From Prescottella soli (lineage in GTDB: Bacteria > Actinomycetota > Actinomycetes > Mycobacteriales > Mycobacteriaceae): a DNA stretch of 64,000 nucleotides. The DNA lies in the NCBI RefSeq assembly GCF_040024445.1, contig NZ_CP157276.1, forward strand, positions 4,216,001 through 4,280,000. The letters run 5' to 3'. Positions within the stretch are counted from its first letter, which is position 1; every line of letters starts with the position of its first letter. Under the pieces are notes generated by a model. That model had not been told where the DNA came from and searched no databases. It saw nothing but the letters and a program-made list of their open reading frames with translations. Shown here piece after piece: positions 1 through 9,933 of the stretch. The position numbers and the translations under genes are program-made.

Positions 1-4
1 AGAT

Positions 5-466
5 GTGACTCCAGATGAGGTCTACGACGCGCTCGAGGAGTTCATCATGCGTCTCCTGGGCATGGGGGAGTCCGAGTCGATGGACACCCTCGTCGCGATG
101 GACCTGTCCTTCTCGCAGGTTCGCGCGCTCTTCGTGCTGGCGCAGCACGGGGAGCCGATCGCGATCAACGAGGTCGCCGAGTGTCTTCGGATGTCGGTGG
201 CTGCGGCCGGTCGGAACATCGACCAGTTGGTGTGCCAGGAATTGGTACTGCGCCGTGAGGACCCCGGAGATCGCCGGATCAAACGGGTCTCGCTGACGGA
301 GTCCGGGCGAACCCTGGTCTCCCGTCATCTCGAAGACAAGCGTGACGAGCTCCGTGCATTCGCGGGACGGTTGGATCAGCCGGATCGCGGGCGGTTGCTC
401 GAGGCCCTTCAACCGATACTCGCAGGCGACGCCCTGCGGGCCCGAGGTCAGGAATTCTGTACATGA
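5..466 (+). CDS. MarR-family transcriptional regulator
   Basis: A 153-aa protein of normal MarR length. Its central winged-helix region (about residues 45-100) includes the wing-like stretch REDPGDRRIKRVSLTESG, which is typical of the family. The first visible start is a GTG four bases inside the window. The frame is open to the window edge, so the true start could lie further upstream. The stop overlaps the start of the following efflux pump by 4 bases (ATGA), so the two are co-transcribed and probably translationally coupled. By analogy with other MarR-efflux pairs it likely represses this operon and responds to a pump substrate. The ligand is unknown. Confidence 0.85.
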   Translation: MTPDEVYDALEEFIMRLLGMGESESMDTLVAMDLSFSQVRALFVLAQHGEPIAINEVAECLRMSVAAAGRNIDQLVCQELVLRREDPGDRRIKRVSLTESGRTLVSRHLEDKRDELRAFAGRLDQPDRGRLLEALQPILAGDALRARGQEFCT

Positions 467-2001
467 CGACGCCCAACTCGACGACCGGACCCCAACCCGG
501 GGCCCCCGAGTCGGACAAGATCGACGGCGCGGTCCTCAAGATCGCCTCCGTGGTGGTGCTCGGTGCCATCATGTCCATCCTCGACGTCACCGTGGTCAGT
601 GTCGCGGTGCCGACGTTCATCGAAACGTTCGATACCACCTATGCAGTCGTCGCCTGGACGATGACCGCCTACACGCTGGCACTGGCCACCGTCATCCCGA
701 TCACGGGCTGGGCGGCCGACCGGTTCGGCACCAAGCGGCTGTACATGTCGGCACTCGTGCTCTTCGTGGTGGGTTCCGTGCTGTGTGCCTTCGCCTGGAA
801 CATCGAGTCGCTCATCGCGTTCCGCGTGATCCAGGGCTTCGGTGGCGGCATGCTGATGCCGCTCGGCATGACGATCATGACCCGCGCGGCGGGTCCGGAG
901 CGTGTCGGCCGCGTCATGGCGGTCCTCGGTATCCCGATGCTGCTGGGCCCGATCTGCGGTCCGATCCTGGGTGGCTGGCTGATCGACGCCGCCAGCTGGC
1001 ACTGGATCTTCCTCATCAACCTGCCCGTCGGCATCGTCGCGCTGACGGCCGCGTTCAAGTTGCTGCCCAAGGACAAGCCGAGCCCGTCGCAGGCGTTCGA
1101 CTTCGTCGGCATGCTGCTGCTCTCGCCCGGTCTGGCGCTGTTCCTGTTCGGTGTGTCGTCGATCCCGGAGACCGGCACCATCGCCTCGGCCCGTGTTCTC
1201 GTCTCGGCCGGCATCGGACTGGTGCTGATCATCGGATTCGTGTTCCACGCGCTGCGCAAGGATCACCCGTTGATCGACCTGCGTCTGTTCAAGAACCGGC
1301 AGCTGACGGTCGCGGTGCTCACCACGTCGACGTTCATCGTCGCGTTCATGGGTGCGGGTCTGCTGTTCCCGAGCTACTTCATCCAGGTGCGCGGTGAGTC
1401 CACGCTGGCCGCGGGCCTGCTGCTCGCGCCGCAGGGCATCGGTGCGATGGTGACGATGCCGATCGCCGGCCGACTGGTCGACAAGATCGGTCCCGGCAAG
1501 ATCGTGCTGACGGGTCTGCCGCTGATCGCACTGGGCATGTTCTCCTTCACCCAGCTGTCCTCGGACTCGCCGTACTGGCTGCTGCTCGGCTCGCTGTTCG
1601 TGCAGGGGCTCGGCATGGGCTGCACCATGATGCCGCTGATGACGGCCGCGATGGTGACGCTGAAGAACGAGATGATCGCCCGCGGTTCGACGCTGATGAA
1701 CATCGTCCAGCAGACCGCCGGTTCGATCGGCACCGCGACGATGTCCGTGATCCTGACGAACCAGCTCCTCGACCGCGGTCTCACGAACGAGACGGTCATG
1801 GCGCAGCACTTCGACCAGGTGGTGGCCACTGAGCCCCCCGGCATGCCGGAACACATCCTGGGCGCGGCGGCCGAGGCCTTCGGCAACACGTTCACCGTCG
1901 CGTTCGTGCTGGTTCTGTGCACGCTGATCCCCGCGTTCTTCCTGCCCCGTCGGCGCGTCACGCCGACGACCGAGGACGTCCAGCCGGTGATGATGCACTG
2001 A
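463..2001 (+). CDS. DHA2-family MFS efflux transporter (EmrB/QacA type)
   Basis: A 512-aa integral membrane protein with many hydrophobic helices, consistent with the 14-helix DHA2 drug:H+ antiporter family. Recognisable elements are the first-helix motif MSILDVTVVSVAVP with a buried Asp at residue 41, and the cytoplasmic loop GWAADRFGTKR (about 82-92), which is MFS motif A. It probably exports a toxic organic compound using the proton gradient. It overlaps the upstream MarR gene by 4 bases and is followed at once by a strong terminator. The substrate cannot be inferred. Confidence 0.9.
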   Translation: MTTPNSTTGPQPGAPESDKIDGAVLKIASVVVLGAIMSILDVTVVSVAVPTFIETFDTTYAVVAWTMTAYTLALATVIPITGWAADRFGTKRLYMSALVLFVVGSVLCAFAWNIESLIAFRVIQGFGGGMLMPLGMTIMTRAAGPERVGRVMAVLGIPMLLGPICGPILGGWLIDAASWHWIFLINLPVGIVALTAAFKLLPKDKPSPSQAFDFVGMLLLSPGLALFLFGVSSIPETGTIASARVLVSAGIGLVLIIGFVFHALRKDHPLIDLRLFKNRQLTVAVLTTSTFIVAFMGAGLLFPSYFIQVRGESTLAAGLLLAPQGIGAMVTMPIAGRLVDKIGPGKIVLTGLPLIALGMFSFTQLSSDSPYWLLLGSLFVQGLGMGCTMMPLMTAAMVTLKNEMIARGSTLMNIVQQTAGSIGTATMSVILTNQLLDRGLTNETVMAQHFDQVVATEPPGMPEHILGAAAEAFGNTFTVAFVLVLCTLIPAFFLPRRRVTPTTEDVQPVMMH

Positions 2002-2017
2002 CGCTCAGCACGTCGAG

Positions 2018-2050
2018 GAGCCCCCGAGTGATTCGTTCACTCGGGGGCTC
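2018..2050 (+). terminator. Rho-independent terminator after the efflux operon
   Basis: A perfect 14-bp inverted repeat (gagcccccgagtga and its complement, 2018-2031 and 2037-2050) with a 5-base loop lies 17 bases after the transporter stop codon. Only a weak T-rich run follows, as is usual in GC-rich actinobacteria. It would end the MarR-MFS transcript. Confidence 0.85.
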
Positions 2051-2147
2051 TTCGCGTTGTCCGAGTTGGCGTCGGCGCGTCGCCCCGATCTTGTCGGGGG
2101 TCGGTTCTATCGTCGCGACAGGAGCCTCGAGTAGGGAAGGGGCGATC

Positions 2148-2501
2148 ATGGCTGTCGAGCCGGACGTCGCGCACAACCCGGACAACACTTCGCACTGGCA
2201 CTACTACGCGGTGGTCGGTACCACGATCGACGGCGGTCACACGCTCGCCGAGTTCGGTCCGCACGGCACCGCGCTCACGGCGCTGCAGGTCGCCGTCCAA
2301 TCGGTCAACCACACCGCGTTCTCGATGTTCGAGCAGGGCGTCGTGGGGAACATGTTGGCCGATTCCGATCTGGTGGAGCGTCTCCCGGTCACGGACTTCG
2401 CGATCGAGCGCCAGCACGCCGTCACCCGCGTGCCCGACTTCGGATGGTCGCTGAGCGGCGGCCGTCGGGACTGGGGCGCGGAGGCCGATCTGAGCGCCTG
2501 A
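2148..2501 (+). CDS. conserved small protein of unknown function
   Basis: A 117-aa soluble protein starting at ATG 2148, with a purine-rich stretch (aagggg) about 8 bases upstream. I do not recognise a family. It has no signal peptide or membrane helix. It contains aromatic and His-rich segments (SHWHYYAVVG near the N-terminus) and looks like a compact single alpha/beta domain. The frame stays open upstream, but the longer version would run back through the terminator, so the ATG is preferred. It stands alone between the terminator and the catabolic operon. Confidence 0.65.
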   Translation: MAVEPDVAHNPDNTSHWHYYAVVGTTIDGGHTLAEFGPHGTALTALQVAVQSVNHTAFSMFEQGVVGNMLADSDLVERLPVTDFAIERQHAVTRVPDFGWSLSGGRRDWGAEADLSA

Positions 2502-2621
2502 TCGGCGCCTGACCTGCGGCGCAGTGCGTTCGTGTCCGCCTACACCCCAATAAACAATCACTCGCGCTTGATTTATGGCGACCTCGATGTGATGCTGGTC
2601 TCATCATTCGAGGAGGGGTAA

Positions 2622-3431
2622 GTGGCTGACTTGAACAAGATCGTCGACGACCTTCGCGCGGAGGGGGCGGTGCTCGACGCGCTCGTCGCGGATCTGCCCG
2701 ACGATCGGTGGGCGACGCCGACACCGGCCGCCGGCTGGACCGTCGCGCACCAGATCGGTCACCTCGCGTGGACCGACCGGGCTGCACTGATGGCGGCCAC
2801 CGACGAGGACGCGTTCGCGGCGCAGCTCACCGAGGCGTGGAAGAACCCGCAGGGCTTCGTCGACGAGGGCGCCGAGGTCGAGTCGCGGCGCCCGCCGCGC
2901 GAGCTGCTGGCCGACTGGCGGACGACCCGCGACCGGCTGGCCGAGGTGCTGCTCGCGGTCCCGTCCGGCGCGAAGCTGCCCTGGTACGGGCCGCCGATGG
3001 GTGCGGCCTCGATGGCGACCGCTCGGCTGATGGAGACGTGGGCGCACGGGCGCGACGTCGCCGACGCGCTCGGGGCGTCGACCGACGCGACCGACCGTCT
3101 GAAGCACATTGCGCGACTGGGTGTTCGCACCCGCGACTTCGCGTACAGCGTCCACCAGCTCACGCCGCCGGCCGAGGAGTTCCGGGTCGAACTGGCCGCT
3201 CCCGACGGCACCGTGTGGGCGTGGGGTCCGGAGGACGCGACCCAGCGGGTGACGGGGCCGGCCGAGGAGTTCTGCCTCCTCGTCACGCAGCGTGTCGACC
3301 GGGACGCCACGGCGCTGCGGACGACGGGTGCGGACGCCGAGGAGTGGCTCGGCATCGCGCAGGCGTTCGCCGGCCCACCCGGTGCGGGCCGCGACGCCGC
3401 GCAGGCGGACCGGACGGAGGCGGCGCGATGA
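2622..3431 (+). CDS. TIGR03084-family metal-binding protein (DinB/MDMPI fold)
   Basis: A 269-aa protein starting at GTG 2622 behind an AGGAGGGG ribosome site. The N-terminal half looks like the mycothiol-dependent maleylpyruvate isomerase/DinB four-helix bundle. Possible metal ligands are the histidines in [10 protein letters not shown] (43 and 47) and the one in METWAHGRD. Members of this family are regularly found directly before AtuA-like genes in actinobacteria. It overlaps the next gene by 4 bases and is the first gene of the operon running to 11.9 kb. Its biochemical role in that pathway is not established. Confidence 0.8.
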   Translation: MADLNKIVDDLRAEGAVLDALVADLPDDRWATPTPAAGWTVAHQIGHLAWTDRAALMAATDEDAFAAQLTEAWKNPQGFVDEGAEVESRRPPRELLADWRTTRDRLAEVLLAVPSGAKLPWYGPPMGAASMATARLMETWAHGRDVADALGASTDATDRLKHIARLGVRTRDFAYSVHQLTPPAEEFRVELAAPDGTVWAWGPEDATQRVTGPAEEFCLLVTQRVDRDATALRTTGADAEEWLGIAQAFAGPPGAGRDAAQADRTEAAR

Positions 3432-5176
3432 CCGTGTCCCCGGCACCCGTCCGGATCGGCAACTGCTCGGGTTTCTACGGCGACCGCATCTCGGCCATGC
3501 GCGAGATGCTCGAGGGCGGCGAACTCGACTACCTGACCGGTGACTACCTCGCCGAGCTGACGATGCTCATCCTCGGGCGGGACCGCATGAAGGATCCGTC
3601 GCGCGGCTACGCGAAGACGTTCCTGCGGCAGGTCGAGGACTGTCTCGGCCTGGCGCTCGAGCGGGGCGTGAAAATCGTCGCGAACGCCGGCGGACTCAAC
3701 CCGGCCGGACTCGCAGACACGCTGCGCGAGGTGAACGACCGGCTGGGGCTGAACGCGAAGATCGCCCATGTCGAGGGCGACGACCTGATCGCGCGGGTCG
3801 CCGAGCTCGGGCTCGACCGCGACACCACGCCGCTGACCGCCAACGCGTACCTGGGCGCGTGGGGCATCGTGGACTGCCTGGGCGCGGGCGCCGACGTCGT
3901 CGTCACCGGCCGGGTCACCGACGCGTCGGTGATCGTCGGGCCCGCCGCGGCGCACTTCGGCTGGGCGCGAGACGATTTCGACAAGCTGGCGGGTGCCGTG
4001 GTCGCCGGTCACGTGATCGAGTGCGGCACGCAGGCCACTGGCGGCAACTACTCGTGGTTCACCGAGATCGTCGACCTCGGTCGCCCCGGGTTCCCGATCG
4101 CCGAGATCGCCGCCGACGGATCGTCGGTCATCACCAAGCACTCGGGTACCGGGGGAGCGGTGACCGTCGACACCGTCACCGCCCAGTTGCTGTACGAGAT
4201 CACCGGCGGCCGGTACGCGAATCCCGACGTGACCGCGCGGATGGATTCCGTCGAGCTCTCCGCCGCGGGCCCCGACCGCGTCCGCATCGCGGGTGTGACC
4301 GGGGAGGCGCCGCCGCCGCAGTACAAGGTGTCGCTCAATGCGCTCGCCGGATTCCGCAACGAGGCGACGTTCGTGCTCACCGGGCTCGACATCGAGGCCA
4401 AGGCGGAACTGGTTCGACGGCAGATGGATTCGTGGCTCACGGACAAGCCGCAGGAACTCGAGTGGACGCTCGCGCGCACCGACCACCCCGACGCCGACAC
4501 CGAGGAGGCCGCGAGCGCGTTGCTGCGCTGCACGGTCCGCGACACCGACCCGAACGTCGTCGGCCGCGCGTTCTCGTCGGTGGCCGTCGAACTCGCGCTC
4601 GCCAGCTACCCCGGATTCACGCTCACCGCGCCGCCGTCGAACGGGCAGCCGTACGCGGTGTTCACGCCCGGGTACGTCGACGCCGACCAGGTGCCGCACG
4701 TCGCGGTGCTGCCCGACGGTAGTCGCGTCGACATTGCCCCGAGTGCCGACACCCGTGCGCTCGGGTATCTACCCGAACCGTCACTGCCGCAGCCGCTCAC
4801 CGCCGACGACGCGGTCACGGTTCCGCTCGGCGCGGTCGCGGCCGCCCGCAGCGGCGACAAGGGCGGTAACGCCAACGTGGGGGTGTGGGTGCGCACCGAC
4901 GAGCAGTGGCGGTGGCTGGTCCACGCGCTCACCGTCGACGAGTTGAAAAGGATGCTGCCCGAGGCGAAGTCGCTCGAGGTCACGCGGCACGTGCTGCCGA
5001 ACCTGCGGGCCGTCAACTTCGTCATCGAGGGCATCCTCGGCCGCGGGGTCGCGTCGCAGGCCCGGTTCGACCCGCAGGCCAAGGGGCTCGGCGAGTGGCT
5101 CCGGTCCCGGCACATCGAGATCCCGACCGGCCTGGTCCCCAGTTACGCCGACGAACTTCAGGAAGGACACGCATGA
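3428..5176 (+). CDS. AtuA-like protein, acyclic terpene utilisation family (DUF1446)
   Basis: A 582-aa protein starting at ATG 3428. The N-terminal two thirds match the AtuA/DUF1446 family in style: opening [11 protein letters not shown], then [11 protein letters not shown] and [17 protein letters not shown]. The last 110 residues form the separate AtuA-like ferredoxin-fold domain ([18 protein letters not shown]). In Pseudomonas, AtuA is required for growth on citronellol and geraniol, but its reaction is unknown. Flanking acyl-CoA dehydrogenase and carboxylase genes fit such a pathway. It overlaps both neighbours by 4 bases. Confidence 0.85.
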   Translation: MTVSPAPVRIGNCSGFYGDRISAMREMLEGGELDYLTGDYLAELTMLILGRDRMKDPSRGYAKTFLRQVEDCLGLALERGVKIVANAGGLNPAGLADTLREVNDRLGLNAKIAHVEGDDLIARVAELGLDRDTTPLTANAYLGAWGIVDCLGAGADVVVTGRVTDASVIVGPAAAHFGWARDDFDKLAGAVVAGHVIECGTQATGGNYSWFTEIVDLGRPGFPIAEIAADGSSVITKHSGTGGAVTVDTVTAQLLYEITGGRYANPDVTARMDSVELSAAGPDRVRIAGVTGEAPPPQYKVSLNALAGFRNEATFVLTGLDIEAKAELVRRQMDSWLTDKPQELEWTLARTDHPDADTEEAASALLRCTVRDTDPNVVGRAFSSVAVELALASYPGFTLTAPPSNGQPYAVFTPGYVDADQVPHVAVLPDGSRVDIAPSADTRALGYLPEPSLPQPLTADDAVTVPLGAVAAARSGDKGGNANVGVWVRTDEQWRWLVHALTVDELKRMLPEAKSLEVTRHVLPNLRAVNFVIEGILGRGVASQARFDPQAKGLGEWLRSRHIEIPTGLVPSYADELQEGHA

Positions 5177-6321
5177 CCGTGTGGGACACCCCCGAGCGGC
5201 AGCAGCTGCGCAAGACCGTCCGCGGCTTCGTCGAGCAGGAGATCCTGCCGCACCTCGGCGACTGGGAGCGCGGCGGCGAGATCCCGCGCGAGCTGCACCG
5301 TAAGGCCGGCGCGCTGGGCCTGCTCGGCGCCGGATTCCCGGAGGAGGTCGGCGGCGACGGCGGTGACCTGGTCGACGCGGTCCTGATCTGCGAGGAGATG
5401 CACCAGGCCGGGGCGTCCGGCGGGCTGTTCGCGTCGCTGTTCACGTGCGGAATCGCGCTGCCGCACCTGATCGCGGCGGGCGATCCGCGGCAGATCGACC
5501 GCTGGGTGCGGCCCACGCTCGCCGGCGAGAAGATCGGTTCGCTCGCGATCACCGAACCGGGCGGCGGCTCCGACGTCGGGCACCTGCGGACGACGGCGGT
5601 GCGCGACGGTGACCACTACATCGTCAACGGCGCCAAGACGTTCATCACCTCCGCCGTCCGCGCCGACTTCGTCGTCACCGCGGTGCGCACCGACGGTCCG
5701 GGAGCCGGCGGGGTGTCGCTGCTCGTGATCGAGCGGGGCACACCGGGATTCGAGGTGGCACGCAAGCTCGACAAGATGGGCTGGCGCGCGTCGGACACCG
5801 CGGAGTTGTCGTTCGTCGACGCGCGGGTCCCGGTGGAGAACCTGGTGGGCGAGGAGAACTCGGGGTTCGCGCAGATCGCGCACGCGTTCCTCACCGAGCG
5901 CATCGCGCTGGCCGCGCAGGCGTATTCGAGTGCGCAACGGTGCCTGGACCTGACGCTGCAGTGGTGCCGCGACCGCGAGACGTTCGGCCGGCCGCTGATC
6001 TCGCGGCAGGCCGTGCAGAACACCCTGACCGAGATGACGCGGCGCATCGACGTCGCCCGCGTCTACACCCGCACCCTCGTCGAACGCTCGCTCACGTCGA
6101 GTGAGGACTTCGTCGCCGAGGTGTGCTTTGCGAAGAACACCGCCGTCGAGGCCGGCGAGTGGGTGGCGAACCAGGCCGTGCAGTTGTTCGGCGGCATGGG
6201 CTACATGGCGGAAAGCGAAGTGGAGAGGCAGTACCGGGACATGCGAATTCTGGGCATCGGAGGCGGGACGACCGAGATCCTGACCTCCTTGGCGGCCAAG
6301 CGATTGGGGTATCAGTCGTGA
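5173..6321 (+). CDS. acyl-CoA dehydrogenase (first of two in the operon)
   Basis: A 382-aa FAD-dependent acyl-CoA dehydrogenase, full length for the family. It has the middle-domain ITEPGGGSDVGHL segment that contacts substrate and flavin, and the C-terminal signature YRDMRILGIGGGTTEI. It would introduce an alpha,beta double bond into an acyl-CoA and pass electrons to ETF. By operon analogy it could be a citronellyl-CoA dehydrogenase (AtuD-like) or an isovaleryl-CoA-type enzyme. Sequence alone does not decide. The start ATG overlaps the AtuA stop, and the stop overlaps the next GTG start. Confidence 0.9.
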   Translation: MTVWDTPERQQLRKTVRGFVEQEILPHLGDWERGGEIPRELHRKAGALGLLGAGFPEEVGGDGGDLVDAVLICEEMHQAGASGGLFASLFTCGIALPHLIAAGDPRQIDRWVRPTLAGEKIGSLAITEPGGGSDVGHLRTTAVRDGDHYIVNGAKTFITSAVRADFVVTAVRTDGPGAGGVSLLVIERGTPGFEVARKLDKMGWRASDTAELSFVDARVPVENLVGEENSGFAQIAHAFLTERIALAAQAYSSAQRCLDLTLQWCRDRETFGRPLISRQAVQNTLTEMTRRIDVARVYTRTLVERSLTSSEDFVAEVCFAKNTAVEAGEWVANQAVQLFGGMGYMAESEVERQYRDMRILGIGGGTTEILTSLAAKRLGYQS

Positions 6322-7916
6322 CGATCCTGAAGTCGGCACTGGACACGAAGTCGGACGAGTACACGTCGGCGGTGGAGTCGATGACCACCAAACTCACCGA
6401 ACTCGAGGTCGAGCATGCCAAGGCGCTCGCCGGCGGCGGGGAGAAGTACGTCGAGCGGCACCACAAGCGGGGCAAGCTGCTGGCCCGCGAGCGCATCGAA
6501 CTGCTGCTCGACCCGGACTCCCCGTTCCTCGAGCTGTCGCCGCTCGCCGCGTGGGGCACCGAGTTCCCGGTGGGCGCATCGACGATCGTCGGGATCGGCG
6601 TCGTCAGCGGCGTCGAGTGCCTCATCGTCGCGAACGATCCGACGGTCCGCGGCGGAACCAGCAACCCGTGGACGCTGAGGAAGGGCTTCCGCGCCAACGA
6701 CATCGCCGTGCAGAACCGCCTTCCGGTGATCTCGCTCGTCGAGTCGGGCGGTGCCGACCTGCCGACACAGAAGGAGGTGTTCATCCCCGGCGGGCGGATG
6801 TTCCGTGACCTCACCCAGCTGTCCGCGGCCGGCATCCCGACGATCGCGCTCGTGTTCGGCAACTCCACCGCGGGCGGCGCCTACATCCCGGGCATGTCCG
6901 ACCACGTCGTGATGATCAAGGAACGCTCCAAGGTGTTCCTCGCAGGGCCACCGCTGGTGAAGATGGCGACCGGTGAGGAGTCGGACGACGAGTCCCTCGG
7001 CGGTGCCGAGATGCACGCCCGCAAGTCCGGCCTGGCCGACTACTTCGCCCTCGACGAGCAGGACGCGATCCGCATCGGCCGCAGCATCGTCCGCCGCCTC
7101 AACTGGAAGAAGCAGGGGCCGGCGCCGCGGGCCGAGGTGATCGAACCGCTCGAGGACTCCGAGGAACTGCTCGGCATCGTGCCGTCGGACCTGAAGATCC
7201 CGTTCGATCCGCGGGAGGTGATCGCCCGCATCGTCGACGGGTCCGACTTCGACGAGTTCAAGCCGCTCTACGGCTCGTCGCTCGTCACGGGCTGGGCCGA
7301 GCTGCACGGCTACCCGATCGGCATCCTCGCCAACGCGCGCGGCGTGCTGTTCAGCGAGGAATCGCAGAAGGCCACCCAGTTCATCCAGCTGGCGAACCGC
7401 TCGAACACGCCACTTCTGTTCCTGCACAACACCACCGGCTACATGGTGGGCAAGGAGTACGAGGAGGGCGGCATGATCAAGCACGGGTCGATGATGATCA
7501 ACGCGGTCGCCAACTCGAAGGTGCCGCACATCTCGATCCTGCTCGGTGCGTCGTACGGCGCCGGCCACTACGGCATGTGCGGGCGGGCGTTCGATCCCCG
7601 GTTCCTGTTCGCGTGGCCCAGCTCGAAGTCCGCCGTGATGGGCGGCGCCCAACTCGCGGGCGTCATCTCGATCGTCGGCCGCGCCGCGGCCGAGGCCCGC
7701 GGGCAGGCGTTCGACGAGCAGGCCGACGCCGGCATGCGGGCGATGATCGAGAACCAGATCGAGGCCGAGTCGCTGCCGATGTTCCTGTCCGGGCGCCTGT
7801 ACGACGACGGCGTGATCGACCCCCGCGACACCCGCACGGTGGTGGGAATGTGCCTGTCGGCCATTGCCACCGCCCCGATCGAGGGCACCGAGAACTTCGG
7901 CGTCTTCCGGATGTGA
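6318..7916 (+). CDS. biotin-dependent acyl-CoA carboxylase, carboxyltransferase (beta) subunit
   Basis: A 532-aa carboxyltransferase starting at GTG 6318, overlapping the previous stop. The two crotonase-like halves are clear. The N half has the ARERIELLLDP opening and FGNSTAGGAYIPGMSDH. The C half has LLGASYGAGHYGMCGRAFDPRF. Length and motifs match methylcrotonyl-CoA or geranyl-CoA carboxylase beta subunits (AccD1/AtuC type) rather than propionyl-CoA carboxylase. It transfers carboxyl from carboxybiotin to the acyl-CoA and pairs with the alpha subunit immediately downstream. Confidence 0.9.
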   Translation: MTILKSALDTKSDEYTSAVESMTTKLTELEVEHAKALAGGGEKYVERHHKRGKLLARERIELLLDPDSPFLELSPLAAWGTEFPVGASTIVGIGVVSGVECLIVANDPTVRGGTSNPWTLRKGFRANDIAVQNRLPVISLVESGGADLPTQKEVFIPGGRMFRDLTQLSAAGIPTIALVFGNSTAGGAYIPGMSDHVVMIKERSKVFLAGPPLVKMATGEESDDESLGGAEMHARKSGLADYFALDEQDAIRIGRSIVRRLNWKKQGPAPRAEVIEPLEDSEELLGIVPSDLKIPFDPREVIARIVDGSDFDEFKPLYGSSLVTGWAELHGYPIGILANARGVLFSEESQKATQFIQLANRSNTPLLFLHNTTGYMVGKEYEEGGMIKHGSMMINAVANSKVPHISILLGASYGAGHYGMCGRAFDPRFLFAWPSSKSAVMGGAQLAGVISIVGRAAAEARGQAFDEQADAGMRAMIENQIEAESLPMFLSGRLYDDGVIDPRDTRTVVGMCLSAIATAPIEGTENFGVFRM

Positions 7917-7929
7917 GTGAAGAACATTG

Positions 7930-9933
7930 ATGACTTCTGCGAGTAACTCCACGATTACGTCCGTGCTGGTCGCCAACCGCGGCGAGATCGCCCGCCGCGT
8001 GTTCGCGACGTGCCGTCGCAGCGGCGTCGGCACCGTGGCGGTGTTCTCCGACCCGGACGCCGCGAGCCCGCACGTCGCGGAGGCCGACGCCGCCATCCGG
8101 CTGCCGGGAGCGACCCCCGCCCAGACGTACCTGCGCGCCGACGCGATCATCGCCGCGGCGCAGGCCGCCGGCGCCGACGCCATCCATCCCGGCTACGGAT
8201 TCCTCTCGGAGAATGCCGATTTCGCACAGGCCGTCGAGGCGGCCGGTCTCACGTGGATCGGCCCGCCCGCCAAGTCGATCGCGCTCATGGGCTCGAAGGT
8301 CGAGTCCAAGCGCATCATGGCCGAGGCCGGGGTGCCGGTCCTCGCGGAACTCGACCCCGAGTCGGTGACCGAGGCCGACCTGCCGGTCCTGGTCAAGGCG
8401 TCCGCCGGCGGCGGCGGGCGCGGCATGCGGGTGGTGCGCGAGCTGTCGGCGCTGCCGCACGAGATCGAGGCGGCCCGCCGCGAGGCGCAGTCCGCGTTCG
8501 GTGATCCGACGGTGTTCTGCGAGCGCTACCTCGAGACCGGACGTCACATCGAGGTGCAGGTGATGGCCGACCGGCACGGCACCGTGTGGGCGATCGGGGA
8601 GCGCGAGTGCTCCATCCAGCGTCGCCACCAGAAAGTGGTCGAGGAGGCGCCGTCGCCGCTCGTCGAACGCATTCCAGCCATGCGAGCCAGGCTGTTCGAC
8701 GCCGCGCGCCTCGCCGCGAACGCGATCGGTTACGAGGGCGCGGGCACCGTCGAGTTCCTGGCCGACGAGGCTGGCGACTTCTTCTTCCTGGAGATGAACA
8801 CCCGCCTGCAGGTGGAGCATCCCGTCACCGAATGCACCACCGGACTCGACCTCGTCGAACTGCAGCTGCAGGTGGCGTCCGGTGCCGAACTGCCCGCCGA
8901 GCCGCCCGCGATCGGGGGCCATTCGATCGAGGTCCGGCTCTACGCCGAGGACCCGGCGCACGGCTGGCGTCCGCAGAGCGGCGTCGTCGAGCGTATCGAA
9001 CTGCCCGGCAGCACCGTCGAGTTCGAGGTCCTCGAACGCACCGGCGTGCGCCTGGATTCGGGTGTGGAGAACGGTTCGGCGGTGAGCGTCTTCTACGACC
9101 CGATGCTTGCCAAGGTCATCTCGTACGCGCCCACCCGCGCCCAGGCCGCGCAGGTGCTGGCGTCGGCGCTGGCCCGCACCCGCCTGCACGGGCTGCAGAC
9201 CAACCGCGATCTGCTCGTCAACGTTCTGCGGCACCCGGCGTTCCTCGCGGGCGACACCGACACCGCGTTCTTCGACACCCACGGGCTCGACTCGCTGGCG
9301 CGTCCCCTCGCCGACGAGAACGCGGAGAGGCTCTCGGCGCTGGCGGCCGCTGTCGCCGACGCCGCGGCCAACCGTGCCGCCGCACCGGTGCTCGGCGCAC
9401 TGCCGAGCGGCTGGCGCAACCTGCCGTCGCAGCCGCAGAGCAAGCGGTACAACGGGATTCACGGCGACCACGACATCCGCTACCTGCTCACCCGATCGGG
9501 TCTGCGTGCGGAGGACTTCGACGACGTCGCGCTCGTGTCGTCCACGCCCGACCGCGTGGTGCTCGACGTCGGCGGGCTGCAGCGCCGGTTCGACGTCGCC
9601 CGCTACGGCGACCGGGTGTGCGTCGACTCGCCGCTCGGGCCGGTGACGCTCACCGCGCTCGCGCGGTTCGTCGACCCGTCGACCGTCGTCGCGGAGGGCT
9701 CGCTGCTGGCGCCCATGCCCGGCGCGGTCATCCGCCTCGGCGCGACCGTCGGAGACCGGGTCGCTGCCGGGCAGCCGATCCTGTGGCTCGAGGCCATGAA
9801 GATGGAACACACCGTCAAGGCGCCCACCTCGGGCGTGCTCACCGAACTACCCGTCGCCGTCGGCCAGCAGGTCGACGTCGGATCAGTCCTGGCAATCGTG
9901 GAAGCAGAAGTCGCAGAAGGAGAAACCGCATGA
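7930..9933 (+). CDS. biotin-dependent acyl-CoA carboxylase, biotin carboxylase/BCCP (alpha) subunit
   Basis: A 667-aa protein. An in-frame TTG directly before ATG 7930 is a less likely start. Order: biotin carboxylase N-domain (VLVANRGEIARRVF), ATP-grasp (KASAGGGGRGMRVV; EMNTRLQVEHPVTE), linker or BT domain, and a C-terminal biotinyl domain with LEAMKMEH, where the Lys carries biotin. Size and domain order match the alpha subunits of methylcrotonyl-CoA and geranyl-CoA carboxylases (AccA1/AtuF). It forms the holoenzyme with the preceding beta subunit. Confidence 0.92.
   Translation: MTSASNSTITSVLVANRGEIARRVFATCRRSGVGTVAVFSDPDAASPHVAEADAAIRLPGATPAQTYLRADAIIAAAQAAGADAIHPGYGFLSENADFAQAVEAAGLTWIGPPAKSIALMGSKVESKRIMAEAGVPVLAELDPESVTEADLPVLVKASAGGGGRGMRVVRELSALPHEIEAARREAQSAFGDPTVFCERYLETGRHIEVQVMADRHGTVWAIGERECSIQRRHQKVVEEAPSPLVERIPAMRARLFDAARLAANAIGYEGAGTVEFLADEAGDFFFLEMNTRLQVEHPVTECTTGLDLVELQLQVASGAELPAEPPAIGGHSIEVRLYAEDPAHGWRPQSGVVERIELPGSTVEFEVLERTGVRLDSGVENGSAVSVFYDPMLAKVISYAPTRAQAAQVLASALARTRLHGLQTNRDLLVNVLRHPAFLAGDTDTAFFDTHGLDSLARPLADENAERLSALAAAVADAAANRAAAPVLGALPSGWRNLPSQPQSKRYNGIHGDHDIRYLLTRSGLRAEDFDDVALVSSTPDRVVLDVGGLQRRFDVARYGDRVCVDSPLGPVTLTALARFVDPSTVVAEGSLLAPMPGAVIRLGATVGDRVAAGQPILWLEAMKMEHTVKAPTSGVLTELPVAVGQQVDVGSVLAIVEAEVAEGETA

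Noticed and set aside
448-1998. Long reading frame antisense to the DHA2 transporter (516 aa)
   Set aside because: Composition is His/Arg/Gln/Asp-rich without domains, typical of the antisense frame of a GC-rich gene. The sense frame is a clear transporter.
2759-4699. 646-aa antisense frame across the TIGR03084 and AtuA-like genes
   Set aside because: No recognisable motif, no ribosome site, and it spans two well-supported genes on the other strand.
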